Source: Magicicada septendecula (taxonomy: Eukaryota; Arthropoda; Insecta; Hemiptera; Cicadidae). Taken from it: a stretch of 64,000 nucleotides of DNA. The position numbers and the translations under genes were made by a program. How positions within the stretch are numbered: the stretch's first letter is position 1; each line of letters opens with the position of its first letter. This document shows positions 1 through 11,671 of the stretch, in pieces. Below the pieces are notes generated by a model. The model saw only the letters and a program-made list of their open reading frames with translations, did not search any database and was not told the origin of the DNA. The stretch spans positions 312,603,986 through 312,667,985 of the forward strand of contig CM068367.1 of assembly GCA_034769895.1 (NCBI GenBank), in the 5' to 3' direction.

Positions 1-861
1 TGGTATGGGGCAGTAGCACTGACATTTACACCCTATGGGTAGAAAATGGAACTTACACATGATTATACACACAGACACACACACAAATCAGTACACAAGC
101 AAGGAAATCACGACTATATCTTAATGTAAGTAACAATGTAAGTGCTGTGTTGTGAGAATTTTTTGATCATACCGACACGTAGGCCTATATGTATGTCACT
201 CAGAGAAAACTAAAGACATCAGTCACTAAAATAATGTGCTTTATGACTTTTCGCTTGTTGTTAGTCTCACTTTAATTAGTGTAAAGTGTTAAACTGCAAT
301 GACTGTTAAAAATATGATACTTGAAAAAAACATTTCCCGTTTTTCTGGAAGTTGCTCGATGTGTAAAACTATGTCTACTTTCTTCACTTAAACGATTTGT
401 ACACCGACTCAGAGAATACCACTAAGAGCTAACAGTTACCACAAGGATGCATATCCTTGTATTCAGAGTATTGAAAGAGGTACATTTTCCAATTAACAAA
501 ACTGAAGCACTTTCAAGTTTTTGTTTGTTTTTAAAAATAATCTAATTGATAATTTGATTATAGTTGTTTGAATCCCTCCGTGTCGTAACGTATGTCCTAA
601 ACGCATAGTATAAACCTGTATCTGCTTTCACCTGCGATTTACCTCTGTTGCAGCTCTCGTAAAATATAAGGCGGTTCAATACGATTTTATTTTATATTGG
701 CTACATAAAGTGAGAAGTAAAGTTTACGATCTGAATCCTGTACGATTCCTGGCTAAAACGTTATACATTGATGTTTTGATTCCAGGTCAAAGTGGGCACT
801 TTAAGAGATGAAATGCGCGCGCTGGTTTGGAAATGAAGCATGGTATCTCTTGAAGGCGTGC
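1..861. other. AT-rich non-coding DNA, nothing recognised
   Basis: No open frame of useful length, RNA gene or repeat family could be recognised. Composition is typical of the AT-rich background of the window, with a short G+C-richer stretch beginning near 815 that leads into the X-box pair. Confidence 0.6.
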
Positions 862-893
862 GTTCCCATGGCTACCACCAGTTGCCTAGCAAC
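862..893. promoter_or_regulatory. Two adjacent X-box-like (RFX) sites
   Basis: Positions 881-893 read GTTGCCTAGCAAC, a nearly perfect inverted repeat that matches the X-box bound by RFX transcription factors. Positions 862-875 read GTTCCCATGGCTAC, a weaker version of the same half-site arrangement. RFX factors are known to drive ciliary genes, which in insects are used in sensory neurons and sperm. The sites lie in a locally G+C-richer stretch (about 815-930), but no coding sequence is visible next to them. The role is inferred from the motif alone, and a chance match is possible. Confidence 0.35.
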
Positions 894-1393
894 GCCACCA
901 ATGCCGAAGGGTACTTGTGATAAGCCGGTAGGGGACTAATGAAACTTTTACTACCAAATCAATTACTTAGAGCAGTATCATCAACCAACCGATACACCTC
1001 CGCCTCATGTCATATCACTACATTTACCCATCGCGGCGGCTTCAGTCCACTTTCTCCGTACTGTTTCCTCTGCTCTGCTTCTGGCATATCATTTCCTTAA
1101 ATTTGAAAAGGTGACCTGTAAACATGCTTCTGCCTTGACAAAACATACATTATTTGTTACGTTTACTAATACACACTGTGTGATTCAGACGTTACCCTTA
1201 AGTTCATGACTTGTTCAAGTATTTACGTAAACGTTATGTAAATTAATAACTGGTGAAAACAGAACAGACCTTACATGAAAACTCAACAATTCTGCAATTT
1301 AACGCCGACGCACACACAAATATGATACATTCTGTGTATGCATGTCCTTTCGTGTTCCTTTGTTATGCGCATACATTAGTTTATTATTTTAGC

Positions 1394-1606
1394 TTTGAGC
1401 CCTAATAGATGCACGTCGTCTTTCCTGCTAAGTCAAAGATTTCCTCAAGCTGGCCCATATTCTTGGTTGACCTAGACCATCTGCACCCTCCTCAGCTTAC
1501 AGCGTCACCACGACACCACGGCACCACGAGAGTAAAATGTAATTAGCATAACAGTCCCGAGTACCCAATAATGGCCATTCCTGGATCGAATGGAAGAGTC
1601 ACTTAT
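1394..1606. repeat. Direct repeat, copy 1 (about 210 bp)
   Basis: This segment and 1963-2168 share nearly the same sequence over their whole length, beginning TTTGAGYCCTAATAGATG and ending GGAAGAGTCACTTAT. Differences are scattered substitutions plus a small indel-rich patch around 1500-1520. No terminal repeats, target duplications or poly-A tail were seen. It could be a local duplication or two copies of an unknown dispersed repeat. Confidence 0.7.
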
Positions 1607-1962
1607 TTAATACATTTATTAATTCAGTTAAATTAGTTTATATCTTATTCGAGATCACGCGCTTGAGTAACCAGGAGTTTGTAGGTAGACTCAAACACGA
1701 ACTTTTTAAAATACATATGTACAGAATTCTGCTTTTACGCAGCCTTAACTCTCTTCTAGGAGAATGAAACAATCGACATAAAACTAATTTAAAATCTTCG
1801 TGCAAATATCACAATTAGAGAAAATAAATGTTGTTGCTTTTTGATATAAATATTACGTACTGCTGTATTTATATATTTTGGTGCTGTACTAGGCCTATAT
1901 GTACATTTTCGTATGTATCTTTTACACATATCACTATGAAGTTATCATGGCGTTTAATAAGT

Positions 1963-2168
1963 TTTGAGTCCTAATAGATGCACGTCGTCTTTCCTGCTAA
2001 GTCAAAGATTTCCCCAAGTTGGCCCATATTCTTGGTTGACCTAGATCATCTGCATCCTCCTCAGCTTACTGCAGTACAGCGTTGCACCACGAGAGTGAAA
2101 TTTATTAGCATAACAGTCCCGAGTACCCAACAATGGCCATTCCTCGAACGAATGGAAGAGTCACTTAT
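1963..2168. repeat. Direct repeat, copy 2 (about 210 bp)
   Basis: Second copy of the segment at 1394-1606, in the same orientation, with starts 569 bp apart. A 72-codon open frame crosses this copy, but the first copy breaks the frame with substitutions and indels, so it does not look like a conserved gene. Confidence 0.7.
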
Positions 2169-2499
2169 ACTCAGCCGACCTCGAGTGCGCTACTGAGAAG
2201 AAGGTACCTGCTTCGCACCAAAGGAAGACATTAACAGACACGCTTGTTTATACAAACCACTAACGTATTACAAGCTATACAAAATGTAAGTAGTTTATTA
2301 TTTCGTAGTTCCTCATTGTCCCCGACATAGGCTATGCATTGTGCGATAATAGAAAGTGTCATATGTTGTCATGTACAATTTGTTATTTTTAGGACATTCC
2401 ATTGTTGTGAATTCAGTCACCGGGAAGAGAAGATAACAATAATAATAATCATCATCATCATCATGACTCCAAGTATTAGGCCCTAGACCTGTTCCGGAA

Positions 2500-3070
2500 C
2501 CCATTTCCTCCTCGGTATAGCGACATCTCTCTTTTCAATAGAGGTGATAACCGAAGGGAGCCACTGGTAGACGGATATCGGGCATGAGGTCAAGTGTTCA
2601 CACCATCTCCTTCTGTGATCTTCAATATTCTGGTGCAAAGTACAATGTTTTATTCGCGTCTAATATCCTTGTTTATTTTCCGATCCAGAAGAGAACAACC
2701 TTGCGTCCCTCTTAAAAATTTCATTTCAGCTGCCTGAATCCTCTGTACGTCCCTTTACCAAGGTTGTGTTACTCCCTTTCGCGGAATCGATCGGCAAGCA
2801 AACGAGAGATGGGGGTTCTGTCAGCCTGGGGGTATCCAGGTCCTGGCCTGTCAGGATGGTGCACATCAGCAGCAGGGTGTGCATCTAGCGTGGAGGCGGA
2901 GGAGCATACAGTAGGCCAATGGCTGCACACAAGAGCTAAGTAGTTAGTCTACTGCGATCGGGCAGAGAGAGCTCGGTCATCTGAGGTGAAAGCAATTCTC
3001 TAGGGAAGATCAGCCCAAAATCAAAGTTCCTGGGATGGGGGGACTTTCCATGTTGGGGGATTTACAGCAG
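2500..3070. other. G+C-rich block, probable degenerate transposon
   Basis: Base composition rises sharply compared with both flanks, notably in 2760-3060, where G-rich runs such as GGGATGGGGGGACTTTCC occur. Such islands in AT-rich insect DNA are often old LINE or LTR fragments, and the G-rich part resembles untranslated leader sequence of LINEs. I could not recognise a protein domain in any frame, so the assignment is inference. A CAT/AAT trinucleotide run lies just before it (about 2438-2464). Confidence 0.3.
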
Positions 3071-6000
3071 GCCAGTAACCTGCTTAAGTAAAAAATATAT
3101 GTACTTACACTATTCATGCGACCCTCGGAAATCGGACAGCAGATTTAAGAAATCCCTTATTCTAGCACGCTAACTAGTACGCTTATCCCATATTTGTTTG
3201 TCAATGTAAGAAACGAATTTATAAAGTCTGTTTTATAAACATTGCGTCCTAATGTTCAATATAATTTTCTCTAATGCATTATGTGTCCATAGTGTAACAC
3301 ACTCTTTAACAATTAATCCAAAACAACAAAAACAATATTTTGTTTTAAATTCATATTTGCTAATTCCAGATTCGTATTTAAAAGTAGTAAACTTAAGCTT
3401 AAATGTTGTAATTTAAAGATATCAGTTACTTGGTAGTACTGAATATGAGCGATCTTTTAAAATGTATGATAATTTTTTGTAATAATTATCGTTGGTTAGT
3501 TCCACAGATCATTAGTAAAGATGTACCACAATTCGGTGTGATTAATTAAATAATTAGATTTACATCCTTAAAACACCCCCCCCCCTACACACACAGAGTT
3601 ATATTACAAATATTAGCGAGACTCGTGTCACATTGCCTTACTTAGTCGCGCCTTCATCTGTGAGAGTTATGACCAATAGACTTACGTTTGTGTAACACGA
3701 GTAAAATTCATTTTGCTTAATTAGGCAAAGTACGCCTAGTACTGCTTACAAGTTATTGACGATTATATTGCAATATACCAGGTATTTATATTTGGTATAT
3801 TTGTTATATTATCAATAAACAAAATTTTATTTTATGAAAGAGCACTTCACCCACGGATTTAAATCCGAGTATTTCATAGAACAGAATTGTTGCTTTTTAC
3901 AGTTTACCTGTCTATTCCAGTTATACAGCCACATTCCGATAATTCACTTAGTCAAGTGTTAAGCGTTACACTAGATATCATGAAATAATTTCGTTTTATT
4001 GTCTTTCGAGATGCATTCAGAGAGGACGTCCTTGATGCCGGTCGACAAAGTGGCCCCCCGCAGATAGCTACTGTAGGGTGTGAACAGAATGTAATTAAAA
4101 CAGCAGCACTACCGCAGAGCAAAGGGTAGCGTATAATTATTTGCACCACTGGCTATGGAAATATTGGAAAAATCCACGTGAATTTCTCTTCGAGTAATTT
4201 AAAAATATGCGACTGTACGTTTACCATTTGACGCTTATTAAGTGAATAAATATTTTCCAGCCAGGCTGAAATAGACACTTTCGCACAAAAGAATTTGGAT
4301 TATAAATACGTTTTGTAGAACACGTAGAGATTAATAATTGAATTCAATCCACGTTTTCTCCAAACACTTTTATGCTACGATTGCACTTGTAAATCGTATT
4401 GTTATATCCCCAGCTATGACTTTTGTAGGTGTCTGCGTTCGTGAAAGACCCTAAATGCGCATACACTCATAAACGGTAAAGAGATGTCACCTTGTTTCCG
4501 CGTCAAATAAAACATTCTCTTATAGGTTTACGTAGTAGACCGAGAATGGCAAAAACAAACAGCTGCACAAGATAAACTAGTGAGTTTCCTGATCTGCAGA
4601 ACTCGCTCACTGTCTTGAACGAAATACATTTATTCTTAGATAAATCTCAACATTAGCTATGAAATTTTAGATTATAAGAAAAATTGCGAAACAAATTTTT
4701 TCCAGTGGACTGTTCGTATGTTTGAGGGACAGAAGAAGAAGAGGCTTAAGTGTTGCTTATACCCGGGAAAGACTCGGGTATTGTTAGGGTGACAACTGCC
4801 GTACGTGTTATCTGTCGCTTTGCGGCTCTCGCGGTGGCTGGGATGGAAAGGTAAGCCGACTATGTTGCAATTTGTCAGCAACCGACGTCGGCCTAACAGC
4901 CCGGTTTTATTTCAACCTAACCTGATAATGTTGATACCGGCCGTGTAACCCATCGTTACAGAATATAACATTTTATTTAAAATATAAAGTACAAATTATT
5001 TTTAAAGCGACCCAAAATTTTCAAGGAGTGTTGACAGACATTCATTATGTCAAATAATTAAAGATACCGAGTTGGCATGTTCACTAAAATTCCTCATAAC
5101 CTAATGTCCTACATAGACTTTTACAATTTATTTAAAATGTTGGCGGGGTTCATTTCTTTCTCGTAGTGCCCCGATAGGCAAGTAAAAATAATTGTCGTAG
5201 TAAACGCTACGTTCGGGTTTGGCTTAAAGTTTAACACCCGCCATTTTACAATCAAAAACATTTTGTATCACTTTTATGATGTCCTAAATTTTGAAATTTC
5301 CAAAACTGTACACTGTATTAAGATTTTGGTTAATATTAAAGTGATACCCCACGTTGATTTTTCACCATTTTACCCACTTTTTGACAAAACCGACACTTGA
5401 AAATTTCAAAAACGAATGCTATATTCAACTTCTATGTAAAATTCACTTTAATTTAATACTCAACATTGCTTTTTGAAAATGTTTTCACAAATTTGACCCT
5501 GTCACGTTTTTGCCTTCCGTCCCCCTATTTTGGGGGGAGGGTGATTAATCTCAAAAAGAGTAGGGTTATGTAGGATAAAAGTAGGAACATGAGTGCCAAG
5601 TTTATTAAAAACGGCTGATAATTTCAAACGTTATCATGAGACATACATCAAACAGATAAAGAACACAGGCAAACGGCCGAGATGAAACTAAGAACTCGCT
5701 TTTGCTCATACGTTTTGAAAGTATCCAAATAATTTATAACTAAAAACTTGGCAGTTTATACGAATAAAATTAAACGTATTATGTTAAACTAAATTATGTC
5801 GGTACAAGTAAAGTTGGTACGTGTTACACGTGTTACATATTTCCGGACATGGGTGTAGAGTGCATGTGACCGGTAATTATCCTCCCAAACTGCCATCATT
5901 CACAGCAACCTAGAAAACCATAGCTGTGTGCACAGATGTTTACAAAGTACAAAAATCTATGACAAATATAAACGCTTCACTTTAGAAGCGAAGATAAACA

Positions 6001-8872
6001 ATAGCGATAAATTTGTTACATTTAGTAATAAGATTATTTCATTAAAAGATTAATAAAAATGTCTAGTGATAAGCGAATGTCTCAAATAAAATTAATAAAT
6101 AAAACCTTCAAAAGTAAAAAAAATTACTCATCTCTAAATATACGTTACAATTATTCGAAGTTTGATTTTCGATAATTGCATTTAAGCTATTATTATAGGA
6201 GAACGAAGTTTTGCCCCACGATAAACGAAGGTGGGCAGGAGAAGATTCACTGATTTAACCTACGAGACGACTATCATCCTTATGAGAACCGGTTAATTTT
6301 TAAGACACCATCAAAGTGTCAGCCTTCTACATAACACATTTGTTTTAAAGTTGCAGAACAAAAGATCGCAGGCACAAACACTCATTGGCAATTCGTAATA
6401 TAAAAAAAATCAATCAAACTATGAGACCGCTATAATGGAGATATATTTAGGCACACGTACTCTGTTACTTGGTATTCTATTATACTTTTCGAAATCTTAT
6501 TTTTTAAATTACGTATTTTGTAAATTAGTTTTAAAAAGTCGGATGGACCTCCTTAGGTCCTATGCTTTCTGACTCATATAAAAGTCAGCATAGCAAGATC
6601 AAATACACCGTTGCAAATCGCTTATTAGGTGCGTTACTTTCACAATATGGTCCACTAATGTACGCAACAATTGTGTTGTTAGAATGTAAATAAACAGACT
6701 GCAGTGGACGCCCAACAATTGTTAGTAAACAGACTTGGTTTTCAGGATAACTAATTTTTCAAATCAGGAAAATAGTATACTAGATACTGGTATATTTATG
6801 TTGCATATTTGTAAAGTTCGTTATATATTTGTAGAGTTGCTGAGAGATATTCTATAGAAATCCTCAGGGACAGAAGAGACTGCCATGTTTTGTACCCCAG
6901 GGAATTAAGGTTCGCTTCCCGACAGGTTTGGGACGAAGTAAGTCTAGATATGTCCTCTTATCTTGTGCCGCACACTAGTCGACTCGTAAACGCCACTCGC
7001 TACATTTCTATGTACTTATTTTACACCCATAACGGTTTACGAGTATTCTCGTACGCTTGTACGGTTTCAATACAATAACGAACCTTCTTATTATGTTTAT
7101 TATAAACAAATGTTATAAATAATATTAATGTTTACTGTAAATGCTGTAAATGTTTATTGTAATGACTTATAATTAAATTATATCCCAATTGTTACTGACG
7201 GTAATTACTTGTATTTTTCGTGAATAAATAATTAATAAGAACATTCTTAATAAGACTTTGACAGTTGAAGCGGTTAACGTAAGTATTATGCGTTTATGAC
7301 ACTGTGTCTGTCCAAATTGTGCAGTATGAGTCTCACAGGCCTTAAAAGTTTACATATTAAAAGGAACGTATTAAATAACCACAATTTTAATTATAAGAAA
7401 TATGTATTATTCTATTAGCTATTGTAGGTATACAATTAGGTTTTTTCAATCTAAACTACTCGTACATCCTATCACTGCACACTAAAATTCATCCATTATA
7501 TAAATAACAATGCAAGATTGTAAATGTCATGGTAAAAGCAAATCTTATGAGCGTGTACTCATAATATTAAATATCTCTAAAACAAATGTTACCCAATATG
7601 TTTGGGAGTAAGACGTCTGTTTGCAAATCAACTTACATTCAACTAAAACTTAAACAATTTAATATCAATAGAATTAAGAAAAGTTTTTCGATAACTGCTT
7701 TCACACTAGGAAGATGTAAGATTATAGAAAAATATAGACTATAGTAAAAATTTGGCAAACGAAAAACCAAATGTCCTTAAGTATGAAAACGCGAATTTGT
7801 TAACTGAGCCGTTTGAAGAAAACAATGTCAGATTCGGACGTGAAAGTATAGAGAAAGAATCAGAAATAAGTACGTAGATATTGTGAGTAATTTATAAAGT
7901 GTGACACGTAAGAAACTAGTGACGCGATTTCCAAAGGTAGTCACTTGTGCTGATTAAATTATATCCTCCTTAACTGTAGCGACTATTGCTGAAGTAATAT
8001 TTATTTTTCCCCATGTTGTAGACAAGATACTAACATTTATTTTATAGCAAAGTCGTAGTCGCTTTTTATTATGGTAACAATTGTGTAGATCAAGTACACA
8101 CTTTGTGTAGAATGATTACTTTCCTTTACTAAACATTAAACAATATAAGCATATAATAAGAGTGCACTATGTTATTGCCGCCTTTCGGAAACAGAAGCTC
8201 ATGTTGTATACTTCTACAGATATCTTGTGTAGCTGGAATTAGCTGTGACACGAACTAATAACTTGCGCATATTTTTTCTATCGAACGTGGTGTTACATGT
8301 CTGTGACTTCTACAGTTTCAATTATGTAACAATGTTGATTTTTATAGAATTGTAACGCTGAATGTTCTGGCTATTAACCTGGCAAATACGTTAAACTTCA
8401 TCAAAAACGCTGTCAGGTCTTATGCGTCTCGTTTAATGAAATTTAAAACAAGAAGGAAGGTAGAAGAAATATTGTAATTTTGTCAATTAGTGAGTACTGT
8501 TTACGGTTTTTTACCTTTATACGGCATGCGATTAACAATTTATTTGCACATTCCGTAATACACCATTTACTTAGCTTTTCCTAATCTAAGTTTAGCGCAA
8601 ACAATGAAAATTTTCACGTCTACAACAGGGAGGTCTGTTTTAGGATTTACAGTTGTTTCTTTATTTTCTTATAAAGAGTAGATATTTGAAATTCAATATG
8701 AATTTTGACACTGTCTTACCAAATATGTTAAAAACATTGCATAACTTTCTCAAAAATTAGGCTATAGTGCAGAAAATAAGTGACGGGATGGAATAGTATC
8801 TTGACAAAGAACAAAATATGTTTTGAGTTCATCGGTTAAAAAATAATGACTAAGTTAATTAAGTGCTTCAAG

Positions 8873-8876
<4 letters not shown>
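3071..8876. other. AT-rich non-coding DNA with anonymous repeat-like patches
   Basis: No gene is recognised. A C-run lies at about 3577-3585. At 4720-4910 there is a short G+C-richer patch. At 5500-5680 a G-run is followed by text resembling the degenerate 3' tail common to insect LINEs (a GTGCCAAGTTTATTAAAAACGG-like phrase near 5594). Small imperfect hairpins occur near 6545-6600. None of this supports a defined feature. Confidence 0.5.

Positions 8877-8907
<31 letters not shown>
8877..8907. repeat. (TA)n microsatellite
   Basis: About 15 uninterrupted TA dinucleotides, followed by a T-run. Confidence 0.95.
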
Positions 8908-8910
<3 letters not shown>

Positions 8911-9591
8911 TTTTAATTTATGACATTCTTTGATGTTGCGAAACAAGACAAGGCATCAGTGTTTTTAACAGAGGCGTTGCCTACAGCCACACACACCAGC
9001 GCTAATGAACCTTCAATTCCTCCGACTTTCCGCCATCCAGCGTTGCGTTAACTTTTACTTGATCGTTGTTATGAAGGAAGACAATTATCTAACTTAGTTC
9101 CTTCACGCTTCCTTCACTTGAAAGCCAAAGTTTACCCTCAACTTTGTCTAATGTGTTTCCAGCCGTTACAAGAAACGGAATAAGTTTTCACTTTTTACCT
9201 CCATTAGTATAATTCGTAATAATTACAGAGATTGTCGTTTTCTTCAGATTTAACATCTTGTAGTATTCAGCTTTAGTAGTTATCAGTGTCATGTAATAAG
9301 ATAAACATACTTTATTCACAAATTAATCACAATGTTTAGGACTATTCACTTTAAGTTAGTTAATATTATTGTTTGAAGCGTAATGACAGAAAAAAATTGG
9401 GTAATATTCAGGTGAAAGTCAAGAGATAATATCTACATCGCAATTTAATAATTTTCGGCCTTTAAAAATGAGTGCTAGGAAAAGTGTAATGTTGATTTCT
9501 GCAAAGTTGTCTTGGTTCTTACAAATTTTCAATTAGACTTCAAAAATCGGAGCATATTTCATGACTCTACTAACGAACGGTGTTAACATCC

Positions 9592-10126
9592 TGTTACGAC
9601 GGTCTCACTAATCCTGTTTCCACTGTTAGAGGTTCTGTCGCACTTCTGACCACTGTCTCCCTGATCGTCGTATGGTACAGTGGAAACGAAGTATAGGCAC
9701 CAATGATGTCACTAATAACCGGTTTTAATGAGTCACAAATAATAATTTTAAATCAACAAGTTACTGTCATACAGTAATTCTAGTTAAATTGGTCCACACG
9801 CAATAATGGCCACTATTAAGAGTTCCGCACTAAAGATAATACAGTAATCACTTTACACAACCACTTGATCCACACGTGAATAAATCAGCCAACGTAACTC
9901 ACTGACAAAGCCAGACACCGACGCTTATGTAGGTGGCGCAGGTGTTCCAGAATAACTTTCCATTCTAACTGCGGCGTGCCAGCATAATACATTTCAAGTC
10001 CTCTCCAGAACAGTCTCGAAAATACTTGAGTGCGGCCTTGACTGAGACGCTACACGTGTTCGGCTAGCGGAGAAACGGGTGGAATGATGCTCTCGACTTA
10101 TCGAGAGAGAGAGATCCGTCGTTACA
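9592..10126 (-). mobile_element. Solo LTR of a Ty3/gypsy-like retrotransposon
   Basis: The left edge is TGTTACGACGGTCT and the right edge ends GATCCGTCGTTACA, giving an imperfect inverted terminal repeat with the TG...CA ends expected of an LTR. The bases just outside (ATCC on the left, ATAC on the right) match at 3 of 4 positions and may be a worn target duplication. Several blocks inside match the element at 52297, for example ACAGTGGAAA, TCACTAAT, CCACACGCAATAA and TGCGGCCTTGAC. No primer-binding site, polypurine tract or coding region lies next to it, so it appears to be solo, left by LTR-LTR recombination. Minus orientation follows the TATA box in the related copy. Assignment to gypsy rather than another LTR group is inference. 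Confidence 0.6.
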
Positions 10127-11093
10127 ATACTAAAATCAGATTACTTAGGAAATACAAATTAAATTAATTTTTCCCATATCTGATAATTGCACACAGTACT
10201 TAAATTCTGCTAAAAAGAAAAACCGAATGGGAGATAAATAAAATTGTTAATGAGATGAAACAATAAAAAAGTTATAAAAATGAGTTGGTATATGTTGTAT
10301 TTCACAGATTCAACACAGCTTCATTTTACTGTAACTCGTACAGAATCGTTGCAGTGTCAGTAAAAACCTCTGTGACAGAAATCATAGTTGTCGCTTTAAT
10401 TTCTTAAAAGACTGTAAAACCGTTACAAACGTAGACCCTATATTTATTTGATATTCCTGTTTTGATGTTTCAGTGCGTAGTATTATTTTTAGTGCTTTGA
10501 AATTTTCTAAGAGAAGGGTTGTTCGCTTTAAAGATAATTTAGGTTAGGTGTATTCATAACGTAGTATTACCAACGAAATGGAGGGATCACAGACTGGAAG
10601 TAAATTTCAATTAAAAAAAGTATATATCTCAACACAATACATTGATACACTGATCACAATTTTAAAGCAGATCTGAGAAATCGATGAAGCAGTTTTTGGT
10701 TAAACGCAATTTAGTATTCATAAGTAACATCCTCATTCTACATATTTGGCAAATTTTCTATATTTTGAGAAGGAAACACGGAAATTTCTTTCGCGTAATA
10801 TCATGTACAGTGATTTATGAACTAAACTTCTTTATTGAGCAAAGAAATAACAAAACTTAACAGTCAACTGATTTCCAAATGTCTATAATTTTCATTGTAG
10901 CAGTGTACTGGCTTGAAATTCTCTGTCACTCTTCCTCGTGCAAATAAACACTGAGTTGCAGAGCAAAATGAGAAAACTTTTAATTATACGTCCTTTGAAA
11001 CTTTTAATTGTATGTAAACCTAGACGCTCACACACACTCACACACACATCTGAAGCTCCGCACAGACCAGGTGAGTACAGTAAGTTTACTTAC
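10127..11093. other. AT-rich non-coding DNA, nothing recognised
   Basis: No convincing open frame or repeat. A 73-codon open frame near 10938 is low-complexity and runs into the MITE-like element. Confidence 0.5.
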
Positions 11094-11671
11094 TTAAAGG
11101 GAGATCAACAGTTTTTCATTAAAAAAAATTTTTGTATTGTCCCAAAATTTTCCATTTAATCCTGATTAAGAAAATATATTCTTTAATAAAGTTATTTATA
11201 TCAATGTGACTATAAAATAAATAAAATAAAACGTATTACACGTTGTTTTCCGGCTCCCATTGTTTAGCTTTATGCGCGTTTTTCGTAAATGCGCGTGGAT
11301 TTCAACAATTAGGTATGCTTTTCTCAAAAATTATAAGTGCTATTAAGTTCAAATTTTTTGTGGTTGAACAGTACAATATATCAATCAAAATGTACTATAA
11401 TTAAAATCTTCTTTTAAAAAAATAATTTTGTACAAAATTTTAAAATAAATCAATTTTTTCAAAAAACGTACAAAAAGTAATCATTTTTTTACATTGGTAC
11501 CTTTTTCTTGAATTGCTTCAAACTATTACATTATGTTTCAAATATATCTGTTAAGGAATGGTAGAAATTTCAAATACATAGCTTTAATAGATCATTAATT
11601 AATGGTACCTAACTAACCCACGTTTGCTTATTTAAAATGCATTGGACAAAAAAGTGTGGATCTCCCCTTAA
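11094..11671. mobile_element. MITE-like element with TTAA flanks and inverted ends
   Basis: Both ends are TTAA followed by the same inverted terminal sequence. The left reads TTAAAGGGAGATCAACAG and the right, reversed and complemented, reads TTAAGGGGAGATCCACAC. About 20 of the first 23 bases match. TTAA duplications are typical of piggyBac-type and some other cut-and-paste transposons. The interior is very AT-rich, about 580 bp in total, with no transposase, so it would be non-autonomous. The family is not identified. Confidence 0.5.

Noticed and set aside
7608..7619. Twelve-base match to part of the 55-bp satellite unit (GTAAGACGTCTG)
   Set aside because: Too short and isolated; it is built around a palindrome and is likely to be chance.
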